The translations under genes were made by a program, and so were the position numbers. Below the pieces are notes generated by a model. It had not been told where the DNA came from. It searched no databases and was given only the letters and a program-made list of their open reading frames with translations. Shown piece by piece: positions 8,667-20,797 of a stretch of DNA of 42,056 bases; within the stretch, counting starts at the first letter, position 1; every line of letters begins with the position of its first letter. The stretch is from Actinomycetes bacterium (GTDB lineage: Bacteria > Actinomycetota > Acidimicrobiia > Acidimicrobiales > Palsa-688): positions 1-42,056 of the forward strand of contig JAJYMM010000165.1 of NCBI GenBank assembly GCA_021787035.1, read 5' to 3'.

Positions 8667-9795
8667 AACGTTCCTAGTGCCGCCGAGGTGGCTCTTTGTC
8701 AAAGTGTCGACCGACGAGGGGGTCTCGGGGTGGGGGGAGGCTTCCCTGGAGGGGCGCACCGGCACAGCTCGTTCGGCCGTTGTCGAGCTCGAGGACTACC
8801 TGATCGGCGAGGACCCGCTCCACCTCGAGAAGCATTGGCAGATGATGACCAAGTCGACCTTTTACCGTGGTGGTCCCGTCTTGTCCACGGCGGTGGCGGG
8901 CATCGACCAGGCGCTGTGGGACATCGCAGGCAAGTGGCGTGGCGCTCCCGTCCACGAGCTACTAGGCGGTCCCGTGAGGGACCGAGCCCGTGTGTACTCG
9001 TGGGTGGGGGGCGACACGCCGGGAAAAGTCATGGAAGAGATCGCAAATAGGAAAGAGCACGGCTTCGACGCTGTGAAGATGAACGCTCCAGGCCCGCTCG
9101 AGCCCCTCGACAAGCCGGCTGCCATCGCTCGGATCGTGGCACTCGCGTCCTCTGCGCGCGAAGCGCTCGGCCCTGACGCAGACTTCGCGCTCGACTTCCA
9201 CGGTCGGTTCTCTGCCGCCATGGCCCGCAGGGTGCTCCGCGAGCTGGAGCCGCTGAAACCGATGTTCGTCGAGGAACCTGTCCTGCCCGAGTTCATCGAG
9301 ACGCGGCTAGCAGAGGTCACGGGGTCCACGGTCATCCCTATCGCCGTCGGGGAGCGCCTCTTCAGCCGCTCCGACTTCCTCCCAGCCCTCCGGTCGGGTA
9401 TCGCCGTGGCCCAGCCAGACATAAGCCACTGCGGAGGCATCTCGGAGGCGCGGCGCATCGCCGTCCTGGCAGAGTGCTTCGACGTGAACCTGGCGCCGCA
9501 CTGCCCGCTCGGCCCGATCGCCCTCGCTGCGTCCCTCCAGGTAGCGTTCGCTACGCCGAACTTCCTGATCCAGGAACAGAGCGCCGGTATCCATTACAAC
9601 AAGGGCGACGATCTCCTCGACTACCTCGTCGACCCTTCGGTGTTCATGTACAAGGCGGGCTACTGCGAGCGCCCGGTGAAGCCAGGGCTCGGGATCGAAG
9701 TCGACGAGGCGGCCGTACGGCGGGCCGTCGAAGTGGGCGAGCACTGGCGCACGCCGCACTGGCAGCACTTAGATGGCTCTTTCGCCGAGTGGTGA
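8647..9795 (+). CDS. dgoD: D-galactonate dehydratase (enolase superfamily)
   Basis: A 382-residue enzyme, the same length as E. coli DgoD and alignable from the first residues (MKIT, PPRW, TDEGVxGWGE) to the last (SxAEW). It dehydrates D-galactonate to 2-keto-3-deoxygalactonate. Visible active-site residues are Asp183 and His185 in LDFHGR, Glu209 in FVEEP, Glu236 in GERLFSR and His285 in APHCPLGP; the acids bind Mg2+ and the two His act in acid/base catalysis. The start overlaps the dgoR stop region, and GGGAGGAG precedes the ATG. The later pathway genes (2-keto-3-deoxygalactonate kinase and aldolase) and a galactose dehydrogenase are not in this window. Confidence 0.95.
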   Translation: MKITGVETFLVPPRWLFVKVSTDEGVSGWGEASLEGRTGTARSAVVELEDYLIGEDPLHLEKHWQMMTKSTFYRGGPVLSTAVAGIDQALWDIAGKWRGAPVHELLGGPVRDRARVYSWVGGDTPGKVMEEIANRKEHGFDAVKMNAPGPLEPLDKPAAIARIVALASSAREALGPDADFALDFHGRFSAAMARRVLRELEPLKPMFVEEPVLPEFIETRLAEVTGSTVIPIAVGERLFSRSDFLPALRSGIAVAQPDISHCGGISEARRIAVLAECFDVNLAPHCPLGPIALAASLQVAFATPNFLIQEQSAGIHYNKGDDLLDYLVDPSVFMYKAGYCERPVKPGLGIEVDEAAVRRAVEVGEHWRTPHWQHLDGSFAEW

Positions 9796-9954
9796 CAAAT
9801 GCGACAGCTTTTGGCCTTCGGCGCGACCTCTTTCGTCAAAAATAGCGACTGGGCAGTCGACGGTGGGCTTGGGGCACGTTTCGCGCAGGGCCGAGGACAG
9901 TAGCCAATAGGCGGCCTAAGCCGAGCGAACCTCGTTGCGCCGCCGTAGAGTTTT

Positions 9955-10968
9955 ATGATGCCCGAAGAGGTGACCGTCGAGGCCGCAGGGCGCGAGGTGC
10001 CGATCAGCAACCCTGGGAAGGTGCTGTTCCCCGAGCGTGGCGAAACCAAGCTCGATCTCGTTGAGTACTACCGGGCGGTGGAAGGCCCGCTCATGAGGGC
10101 CATGGGCCGGCGACCGGTGTTGCTCCAGCGCTTCCCCAACGGCGCCACCGGACCGTCCTTTTTCCAAAAGCGCGTGCCAGAGCAACGCCCGGGATGGCTC
10201 GAGACGACCGAGGTCTCTACACCCAATGGGACCACGTCTCAGGCCCTTGTTGCCGCCGACCTCGCCCATGTGCTGTGGGCCGTAAACCTCGCTTGCCTCG
10301 GCTTCCATGTCTGGCCCTACCGAGCGGACGACCCAGGCCACGCCGACCAGTTGCGCATCGACCTCGACCCGAGCCCAGGGGTGAGCTTCGAGATGGTGCG
10401 GGAGGCGGCGAGCGAAGTGCGTAGCTTGCTCAGCGGGATCGGCATCGAAGCCTTCCCCAAGACCACTGGCAACCGAGGTATCCACGTCTTCGCAGCCCTC
10501 GAGGCCCGCTGGAGCTCGATGGAAGTGCGTTCGGCCGCTGTCGCGGCCGCACGGGAGCTCGAGCGCCGGCGTCCTGACCTCATAACGGCCGCCTGGTGGA
10601 AAGAGGAGCGGGGAAGCCGCGTGTTTGTCGATTTCAACCAAAATGCCCCCCACAAGACGATATTCGGCGCCTGGTCGGTTAGGGCACGACCGGGTGGCCA
10701 GGTGTCTGCACCGCTCTCGTGGGACGAGCTCGGGGCGGTCGTACCCGATGACCTGACGCTCGCGAGCGTGCCGGGGCGCGTCGCGAACAAGGGTGACCCC
10801 TGGGCTCAGATGGCAACCAACCCTCAGCGGCTCGAGCCTCTCCTCGCCCTGCACGAGCGGGACAAGGCGGCGGGTTTGCCTGACGCCCCGTGGCCGCCGG
10901 TATACCCGAAAATGCCGGGTGAGCCGCCCCGGGTCGCCCCGAGCCGGGCCAAGAAGCCAAAGAGCTGA
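9955..10968 (+). CDS. Stand-alone LigD-type polymerase/primase domain protein
   Basis: A 337-residue archaeo-eukaryotic-primase-type polymerase, the module that in LigD fills in ends during non-homologous end joining. The early motif ISNPGKVLFPE is diagnostic. The catalytic DxD is in RIDLDPSPG (Asp136 and Asp138). GNRGIHVF carries the nucleotide-binding His, and VFVDFNQN the third metal-ligand Asp. No ligase or phosphoesterase domain is fused, and no Ku or ligase gene is seen nearby, so partners must lie elsewhere. The start is ATG ATG at 9955. The 159-base gap before it shows no recognised gene. Confidence 0.93.
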   Translation: MMPEEVTVEAAGREVPISNPGKVLFPERGETKLDLVEYYRAVEGPLMRAMGRRPVLLQRFPNGATGPSFFQKRVPEQRPGWLETTEVSTPNGTTSQALVAADLAHVLWAVNLACLGFHVWPYRADDPGHADQLRIDLDPSPGVSFEMVREAASEVRSLLSGIGIEAFPKTTGNRGIHVFAALEARWSSMEVRSAAVAAARELERRRPDLITAAWWKEERGSRVFVDFNQNAPHKTIFGAWSVRARPGGQVSAPLSWDELGAVVPDDLTLASVPGRVANKGDPWAQMATNPQRLEPLLALHERDKAAGLPDAPWPPVYPKMPGEPPRVAPSRAKKPKS

Positions 10969-10972
10969 CAAC

Positions 10973-11025
10973 TGACGGGCTCTTGGGGCCAGTTCTTGGG
11001 ACCAGCTCTTGGTGCCAGCCCGTCA
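10973..11025. repeat. Three 13-bp tandem units framed by a 9-bp inverted repeat
   Basis: TGACGGGCT (10973-10981) and AGCCCGTCA (11017-11025) are perfect inverted arms. Between and just overlapping them are three imperfect copies of TCTTGGGGCCAGT (10981-10993, 10994-11006, 11007-11019). The element lies right after the polymerase stop and may act as a terminator-like hairpin for it or for the convergent tetR gene. Confidence 0.65.
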
Positions 11026-11136
11026 CGCAGTAGGCGGCTGTCGTCGGGCCAGGCCTCGATCGCCCGGTCCCCACCCTGCAGCCTGAAAGCGACCACCTGC
11101 CGTCCTATTTTTAGATTTAGAACGCTCGGAAGTCGC

Positions 11137-11754
11137 TCAACCCTTTCGAGCGCGGGCGTTTGCGACCGCGCCAGCGGCCAAGGCGACCACCACCGGGACG
11201 GCCCGGGCAAAGCCGTCCTCGTCAGGATCGAGGGCGTCAAATGTCTCGAAGCTGGTCAGCATGTGGAGGACTCGGGCGAGGTCACGGGCGGCCGGCAGAT
11301 CCGCTGGCATGAGGCGCAAGGCTAGGACCTGCAAGCCTTGCATCCGTCTCTCGTCGCGTTCCGCAATTACGGCTGCCACCTCGGGATCTAAACGGGCGAG
11401 GGCACGGAGCTTCCGCAGGGCCGGTCGGTCCGCAGCCCAGAACCGAGCGAAGGCCCGAACGAAGGCCTCGAGAGCGGCAACCGGCCGGCCGTCTTGGAAG
11501 ACGGCGCTCAGGTGGTCCATGCCGCCGGCTTCGGCCAGGTCGTCGCAGACGGCTTCTAGGAGCCCTGTCTTGGAGCCGAACTGGTAGTAGACCGTCGCCC
11601 GCGCCACGTCCGCCCGCTTTGCGACGGCCTCGACCGTGAAAGCCGTGTAACTGTCGGACCGCGCCAGCAGCTCCCTGGCCGCGCCCAGCACGCGCCGGCG
11701 AGCTTCGTCGACCTGAGCCTGGCGCTTGCCGAGCTGGTAGGGGCGAGGCGACAT
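11137..11754 (-). CDS. TetR-family transcriptional regulator
   Basis: A 205-residue regulator. The helix-turn-helix spans about residues 38-70, with the family pattern FTVEAVAKRADVARATVYYQ followed by FGSKTGLLEAV. The C-terminal helical ligand domain is variable, and the ligand cannot be predicted. It is divergent from the F420-type reductase gene, 96 bases away, and a 17-bp palindrome lies between them, so local repression of both genes is likely. Confidence 0.92.
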   Translation of the reverse strand: MSPRPYQLGKRQAQVDEARRRVLGAARELLARSDSYTAFTVEAVAKRADVARATVYYQFGSKTGLLEAVCDDLAEAGGMDHLSAVFQDGRPVAALEAFVRAFARFWAADRPALRKLRALARLDPEVAAVIAERDERRMQGLQVLALRLMPADLPAARDLARVLHMLTSFETFDALDPDEDGFARAVPVVVALAAGAVANARARKG

Positions 11755-11816
11755 GTTGACGTTCCCTCCTGGGTGGCGTAACCTAATAATCAGAGAAGCA
11801 GTATGAATGAAACTTT

Positions 11817-11833
11817 AGCCGGTACCACCGGCT
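11817..11833. promoter_or_regulatory. 17-bp palindrome, candidate TetR operator
   Basis: AGCCGGT and ACCGGCT form perfect 7-bp arms around ACC. A second inverted pair, TTTAGCC (11814-11820) and GGCTAAA (11842-11848), encloses it and overlaps the AGGAGG ribosome-binding site of the reductase gene. The location between a tetR gene and its divergent neighbour fits an operator. Confidence 0.55.
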
Positions 11834-11850
11834 GGCCAGGAGGCTAAACG

Positions 11851-12408
11851 ATGAGCGAACGAGAAACAGGGGCATCCGTCGGGACCAAAGGCCCGAGCCA
11901 GCAGGCGGAGAGCAAGGCAAGTCCTGGGGGAGGTGGGCCCGCCGCGTCGCGCCGGCCTCCCGCCCGGTTGATGCGTGTGCTAAATGTCCCGATGCGAGCC
12001 ATGCTGGGCCTCCCTTTCCCAACGCCAATGGGCAAGCGGTTGATGCTGGTCCACCACATCGGGCGCAAGACCGGCCGCCGGTACCGCCAGCCCGTCTCGT
12101 ATGCTCGGATGCCAGACGGCACCCTTTTGACGCCGGGCGGAGGCCGCTGGGTGCGGAACCTCACTGATGGCCGGCCCGTAGAGATCGAGCTCCGGGGCAA
12201 GAAGCTGCTCGCGGTCCCCGAGCTTGTCTCCGACCCCGACGAGCTCGAAAGAACGCTTAGGTCATTTAGCGCAGCAAACCCGTTCGCTGCCCGCTTCATC
12301 CCGCTGCTGAACGGCGGCGAGAGCGCGAAGCCTGACCCCGAAGCACTGAGGGCCGCGGTTGGCTATGGCTTCCGCATGGTCCGCTGGCGCCTCGAAGGCC
12401 GGGGCTGA
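11851..12408 (+). CDS. Nitroreductase/F420H2-dependent reductase family protein (Ddn-like)
   Basis: A 185-residue protein. The first 40 residues are Gly/Ala/Pro-rich and probably disordered. The core has the split beta-barrel pattern of the deazaflavin-dependent nitroreductase family: MLVHHIGRKTGRRYRQPVSY, GTLLTPGGGRWVRNL, then PVEIELRGKK and PELVSDPDELERTLRSF. Members reduce quinones, nitro compounds or other electrophiles using F420H2; the substrate here is unknown. AGGAGG lies 7 bases before the ATG. Divergence from tetR suggests induction by a toxic small molecule. It converges on lacZ with 41 bases between the stops. Confidence 0.85.
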   Translation: MSERETGASVGTKGPSQQAESKASPGGGGPAASRRPPARLMRVLNVPMRAMLGLPFPTPMGKRLMLVHHIGRKTGRRYRQPVSYARMPDGTLLTPGGGRWVRNLTDGRPVEIELRGKKLLAVPELVSDPDELERTLRSFSAANPFAARFIPLLNGGESAKPDPEALRAAVGYGFRMVRWRLEGRG

Positions 12409-12449
12409 CGCCTGGGTCCTTCGCTGCGCCAGAGCTGACGACCGGGCGC

Positions 12450-16451
<4,002 letters not shown>

Positions 16452-16455
<4 letters not shown>

Positions 16456-17435
16456 TTCGCCACCGCTTTGGTCGTCCCGAGGGGGTTGCCCCGCCGGCGC
16501 GCGATCCCGAAGAAAACCACCGTGGCGACGATGGTTATAAGGGCCAAGATGACCGACTGGGCGGCGGCCAGCTCCTGGTTGCCGAAGGAGAAGGCCGTGT
16601 TGTAGATGATCTGGTTGGGCGCGAGGCTACTGCCGGTGGAGGCGATGTTGTTCAAGATGAGCGGCTCGTTGAAGAGCTGGAGGGTACCGATGATCGAGAG
16701 CACGACCACAAAGACGACCGTGCGGCGGACCATCGGGAGCTTGATCCTCGTAGCGATCGACAGCTCGGACGCTCCGTCCACCTTGGCGGCCTCAAGTACC
16801 TGGCGGGGCACGTTGGTCAGGCTCGTGAGGAGGATCGTCATGTTGTAACCGGTCCACTCCCAAGTCACGATCAACATGATGGCGTACAGCGCCGCCCGGA
16901 AGCTGAGCGGCTGGAGGGGCCCGGAGGCGAGACCAAGGAGCTGCGGCACTTTTAGGGCACTGTCGAGGTCGGGCTCGAGCAAGAAACTCCACATGAGCGC
17001 CGCTATCACGCCCGGGACGGCATAGGGCAAGAAGTAAATGAGGGCGAAGATCCTCCGCCCCCTGCAGTAAGGGCTGTCCAGCAGGAGCGCCAAGCCGATC
17101 GCCAAGCAAATCATGACCGTCACCTGGATCGCGCCAAAGTAAGCCATGCGCACAATGGCGCTCCAGTACGCGCCGTTGGAAAAGACGCTCCTGTAGTTGA
17201 GCAGGCCCGAGTAAGCACCCGTGAGCGGGCTCTTGAACGACAGGATCACCGAGTAAACAAACGGCGCGACAAAAAACATCGCAAAGAGCGCGAGGAACGG
17301 GGTCGTCATTACCATCCCCGAACGCCCTTCCTTGGCGCGCAAGCGCCGGCCAGGGCTGACCGGCCTCTGTGCACCGCGCCGCGCCAGCGCCGGCACCGAC
17401 AGAGCCGTGGCACCTCCTACCGTGTCCTGCGACAT
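16452..17435 (-). CDS. Carbohydrate ABC transporter permease (MalF type)
   Basis: A 327-residue permease partnered with the MalG-type protein. A cytoplasmic Arg-rich N-terminus of about 40 residues is followed by six helices. The ATPase-contact loop is recognisable in LEAAKVDGASELSIATRIKLPMVR. The start ATG at 17435 follows AAGGAAGG. A strong intergenic hairpin (17460-17495) lies between the binding-protein gene and this start. The substrate is inferred to be a beta-galactoside from the linked lacZ. Confidence 0.94.
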
Positions 17436-17459
17436 GGGCCTTCCTTAGTCCAGCTGCGA

Positions 17460-17495
17460 CCAGGGCGGGGGGCCGATTGGGATCCCCCGCCCTGG
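17460..17495 (-). terminator. Intergenic hairpin between binding protein and permease genes
   Basis: A perfect 12-bp stem (CCAGGGCGGGGG at 17460-17471 pairing with CCCCCGCCCTGG at 17484-17495) with a 12-base loop. No T-run follows in the direction of transcription. In importer operons such hairpins commonly stop part of the transcription or protect the upstream mRNA end, giving more binding protein than permease; that role is inferred here. Confidence 0.7.
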
Positions 17496-17511
17496 TATAG
17501 CACTTTGTTGC

Positions 17512-18843
17512 CTAGCCCTGCACCGAGTAGCCGGCGGACTTGGCGTAGCTGACCAGCTGAGACTGGGTCACCTGCAAGGCCTTGTCCCAGCTCTCGGACC
17601 CTGCTGCTGCCTTGGCCAGTTGCGTCGTCACGAAGTTGCCGAACTCGGTGTCCCACGGGCTCCACTCGAAGTTGGTAACGACGTGCGCGGCGTAGTTGTT
17701 GAACAGGGCATTGACGTTGCCAGCAAAGTACGGGACGTGAGCATTAAACTGCGGGATGGTCGCCCGGGCCAGCGCGGCCGGGAAGAGCCCTCGCCCACCG
17801 CCAGTCGCCGTGGCGGGTTTCTCGTCAATGGTGAGACCGCTCCTGGAGGTGTTGATGAAAGCCGCGAAAAGGGCCGCGTACTTCACGTCCTTGGCGGGGC
17901 AGTCCTTGGTGACTGCGTTGGTCGAGCCGCCCCAGTTGGCGGTGGCGTGGGCTCCGGGGGTCCACTGCGGCATCTGGGTCACGGCCCACTTTTGCGTGGA
18001 GTTTTTGGCCTGGTAGGTGGCGACCATGTAGGTGGGGGACCAGCCGGCACCTACCATCGCAGCGTAGTCGCCTTGGCCGATCTGGTGACCCCAGTCCGCG
18101 GTGAAGTCATTGGAGACCTTGACCGCTCCTTCCTTCACGAGGTTGCCCCAGAAGTTGAGGACCTTCTCCTCTACCGGCCCGTCCACTTGCACTTTCCAGG
18201 TGCCGTTGGACTCGAGTACGTAGGGCCGCGCGCCGGCCTGCCACCAGAGCGACTCGAGCACGTCAGCGTCGTTTGGCGCAAAGTAGTCGAACCACATCTT
18301 GGGGTTGGCCTTGTGGAGGGCTACCGCGTCAGAGGCAAACTGGGCCCAAGTGGCCGGCACGGGAAGGTTGTACTTCTTCAGCACTCCCGGCTGGTACATG
18401 AGCCCCATGGGGCCGATGTCCTCGGGCACGGCGTAGACCCCGCCGTTTTGCGAGACCTGGCCCCAGACCCAGCCAGGGAAGTCCTTCTTGTACTTGTTGA
18501 CGTACTGGGAAATGTTCACCAGGTCGTGCGCCCCGAGGAACTGGGGCAGGTGGTCGTACTCGACCTGGGTCACGCACGGCCCGGTGCCACCAGACATCGC
18601 GGTGGTGAGCTTCGAGTAGAAGGTGCCGCCCGAGCCGTACTCAGGTGGCTTCGGTATAGAGATGTTCGGGTAAGCCTTCTCGAAGTTGGCTATGACGTTT
18701 TGCGGGTTGGTTGTCCAGGTCCACCAGGTAAAGGAGACCTTGGGCGACGCCGAGGCGGTGGCCGCGCTTGCGGTCCCGCCTGCGACCATTCCAAGCAGCG
18801 TCGCAGCGGTCGCCCCCAGACTTGCCAGTTTCTTGAGCTTCAT
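17512..18843 (-). CDS. Extracellular solute-binding protein family 1 (sugar)
   Basis: A 443-residue secreted binding protein for the CUT1 importer. The signal peptide is residues 1 to about 33 (KLKKLASLGATAATLLGMVAG, then several Ala-x-Ala sites), with no lipobox Cys. The mature protein has the family-1 pattern: KVSFTWWTWTTNPQNVIANFEKAYPNI, later VEYDHLPQFL and GVYAVPEDIGPMGLMYQPGVL. Many Trp residues in the presumed cleft fit sugar stacking. AGGAGGGG precedes ATG 18843. It is the first gene of the operon leading to lacZ and is followed by a hairpin that probably raises its relative level. Confidence 0.94.
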   Translation of the reverse strand: MKLKKLASLGATAATLLGMVAGGTASAATASASPKVSFTWWTWTTNPQNVIANFEKAYPNISIPKPPEYGSGGTFYSKLTTAMSGGTGPCVTQVEYDHLPQFLGAHDLVNISQYVNKYKKDFPGWVWGQVSQNGGVYAVPEDIGPMGLMYQPGVLKKYNLPVPATWAQFASDAVALHKANPKMWFDYFAPNDADVLESLWWQAGARPYVLESNGTWKVQVDGPVEEKVLNFWGNLVKEGAVKVSNDFTADWGHQIGQGDYAAMVGAGWSPTYMVATYQAKNSTQKWAVTQMPQWTPGAHATANWGGSTNAVTKDCPAKDVKYAALFAAFINTSRSGLTIDEKPATATGGGRGLFPAALARATIPQFNAHVPYFAGNVNALFNNYAAHVVTNFEWSPWDTEFGNFVTTQLAKAAAGSESWDKALQVTQSQLVSYAKSAGYSVQG

Positions 18844-18920
18844 GCCTGTACCCCTCCTGCCGGCCCAGCTACGCCGGCGTAATTCCTATGGGTCATGATG
18901 ATCCGGGGACGGGCTGCAGA

Positions 18921-18936
18921 TTGTGAGCGCTCCCAA
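18921..18936. promoter_or_regulatory. LacI-family operator upstream of the sugar importer-lacZ operon
   Basis: TTGTGAGCGCTCCCAA is a palindrome with a single imperfect base pair. It differs by one base from the ideal symmetric lac operator core (TTGTGAGCGCTCACAA) and by one base from the CebR-type consensus TGGGAGCGCTCCCA. It sits 78 bases before the binding-protein start and 137 bases before the divergent Nudix start. The matching LacI-type repressor gene is not in this window. Confidence 0.8.
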
Positions 18937-19072
18937 CCCCAGCGCGGCAGGATAGCAAATGCGCGCACCCCTGGGAAGTCACTCGCGGCGCGGTGCCCGC
19001 GCCCGCAGGCCAGCCCCCACCGGGACGAGCGCCATCGGGCCCGGTCGGCCGGCAAAGCGATAGCTTGTTCGG

Positions 19073-19612
19073 GTGCGCTGGACTGTCCACGGCGAGCGGG
19101 CCATCTACGAGAGCGAATGGGTGAGGCTCTGCCTCGCGGACGTCGAGGTGCCCGGCCTGGGGCGGATCGAGCACCACGTAGTGCGCACACCCCGGAAGGC
19201 TGCCGGCACGATCCTGCGAGACCCGGAGCGCGGAGTGCTACTGCTCTGGAGGCACCGTTTCATCACCGACACGTGGGGTTGGGAGATCCCGGCCGGGCGG
19301 GTGGAAACAGGCGAGAACCCGGAGGAGGCGGCCCAACGCGAAGCCATCGAGGAGACTGGCTGGCGGCCAGTTGGGTTGCGGCCCCTACTTTCCTACCAGC
19401 CGGCCAATGGCCTGTCAGACCAGCAGTTCCATCTCTTCCTCTGCGAGCGGGCGGAGCACCTGGGAGAGCCGACGGACACGGCCGAGTTCGAGCGCCTCGA
19501 GTGGGTGAGCACCGAGCGGCTTTCGAACATCGCCAAAGCCGGCGAGATGCTGGACGGGCTGTCCCTGACGGCAGTGCTCTACGCGCTGGCGTTCGGGCTC
19601 TTGGGGCAGTAG
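19073..19612 (+). CDS. Nudix hydrolase, ADP-ribose pyrophosphatase-like
   Basis: A 179-residue protein with a complete Nudix box at residues 75-97: Gly75, Glu81, then REAIEETGW (89-97), matching Gx5Ex7REUxEExGU. The N-terminal beta strands and the position of the box resemble ADP-ribose or other nucleoside-diphosphate-sugar pyrophosphatases; the exact substrate is open. The start is GTG at 19073. Its 3' end overlaps the convergent secreted-protein gene by 34 bases. Confidence 0.92.
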   Translation: MRWTVHGERAIYESEWVRLCLADVEVPGLGRIEHHVVRTPRKAAGTILRDPERGVLLLWRHRFITDTWGWEIPAGRVETGENPEEAAQREAIEETGWRPVGLRPLLSYQPANGLSDQQFHLFLCERAEHLGEPTDTAEFERLEWVSTERLSNIAKAGEMLDGLSLTAVLYALAFGLLGQ

Positions 19613-20691
19613 GCGCCCTTTACGAGAAAGCCGCGGAGTGCCTTCAGGTACGCAGCCCCGTGCGGCCACCCGGCCACGCCTGGGCTGAGCGCTCCTTCCT
19701 CCTGCAGGCGGTTCATGGTGGCCCAAGCCGTAGCGCTGTTGCCGAGGAGGCACTCGTCCGCCACCCAGGGGGCGAGCAACCCGAGGCCGTCGCCGATCTG
19801 CGCGCGGTTAGCTACGACGTACTTCTTGTAGGTGCCCCACCAAAAGCGCTCGTCCGCCGCGACGAGCTTCAGGTGCTCCCTCGTGGTGTTCACGAACTTC
19901 CCACCCCGCAGTTCCAGCACCCGAACGGGCATGCCGGAGGCCGCATAGTACGAGAACTCGTAAGCGAAGGCATCGTCGGCAGTGACCAGGAGCGTGGAGC
20001 CGGCGTAGTCGCGAAGGCGGACGCCGGGGTTGCCGATGTCCTGCCACACCGGCCTGGGGAGCAGGGCCCCCTTGGGGGCAACCACGTCGGCGTACACCCA
20101 CGTGCAGCAGTGGGCGCCACCGCTGTAGGTGCCGACCAGGACGGCCGTTACCTCCCGAGCCCCGCCCTGCCCGGCCCCGCCCTGACCGGCCCCGCCGGCG
20201 AAGCGCGCCACGCATATCTCCCCGCCTTGTGATGGGCCGGTCAGCGAGGCAAGCATCGTGGCGCCGGGCGCTGCCGAAAAGCCGAACGGGGGCGAGATCG
20301 CCATCTTGCGCACTGGCTGCCCTGGCGCCTTCAGGGTCAAGCCGGCGTGGCGAAAGGCGTCGACGCGCCCGCCTCCTCCCCGTGTCGTGCTGAGGGCAGT
20401 GAACGTCGCACTGACCCCACCGTCAGAGACCGTGACCCGGACCGAAGCATCCTTCTTATCCTGCGGGTGCACGTAGCTAGGCGTACCACAAGCAAACGCA
20501 GCCCCCGTCGGCTTCGCGGGTGCCGGGGCCGGCGTTGACCCCTCAGCGATCGAGCCGGTGCCGAAGAGGCCAGTGAGCGGGCCAGTGAGCGGTCCAGTGA
20601 GCGGGCCAGTGAGCGGGCCAGTGAGCGGGCCAGTGAGCGAGGCGAGGGTCAGGGCGGCAGCCGCGATTGTCGCGGCAAGTGGTCGGCGCAC
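19579..20691 (-). CDS. Secreted protein of unknown function with N-terminal TGPL repeats
   Basis: A 370-residue protein that I do not recognise. GTG at 20691 starts a signal peptide (RRPLAATIAAAALTLASL), followed at once by six repeats of the tetrapeptide Thr-Gly-Pro-Leu encoded by 12-bp tandem units, then a Pro/Ala-rich linker. The mature part has several Cys (one CC in GGAHCCTWVYADVV), aromatic-rich strands and a possible small helical domain at the C-terminus. Its last 34 bases overlap the Nudix gene on the other strand. The length of the repeat tract may vary between strains. Function is unknown; a cell-surface or extracellular role is inferred from the signal peptide. Confidence 0.7.
   Translation of the reverse strand: MRRPLAATIAAAALTLASLTGPLTGPLTGPLTGPLTGPLTGLFGTGSIAEGSTPAPAPAKPTGAAFACGTPSYVHPQDKKDASVRVTVSDGGVSATFTALSTTRGGGGRVDAFRHAGLTLKAPGQPVRKMAISPPFGFSAAPGATMLASLTGPSQGGEICVARFAGGAGQGGAGQGGAREVTAVLVGTYSGGAHCCTWVYADVVAPKGALLPRPVWQDIGNPGVRLRDYAGSTLLVTADDAFAYEFSYYAASGMPVRVLELRGGKFVNTTREHLKLVAADERFWWGTYKKYVVANRAQIGDGLGLLAPWVADECLLGNSATAWATMNRLQEEGALSPGVAGWPHGAAYLKALRGFLVKGAYCPKSPNASA
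20569..20640. repeat. 12-bp tandem repeat, six copies, coding
   Basis: Unit GCCAGTGAGCGG repeated six times (third copy begins T, last ends A). It is in frame with the secreted-protein gene and encodes Thr-Gly-Pro-Leu on the minus strand, so copy changes preserve the frame. Confidence 0.95.
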
Positions 20692-20797
20692 GCCATCGAC
20701 TACCCGGCAAGGAAACCCTCGGTTCCATGTCCAGCCGGCGTTGGGCGTGGATTGATGCCGCCTGGCGTAATCAATCCGTACCCAACGCCTGGAGAGA

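Noticed and set aside
17620-18882. A 420-codon open frame on the plus strand
   Set aside because: Antisense to the family-1 binding protein, which has a signal peptide, a ribosome-binding site and family motifs.
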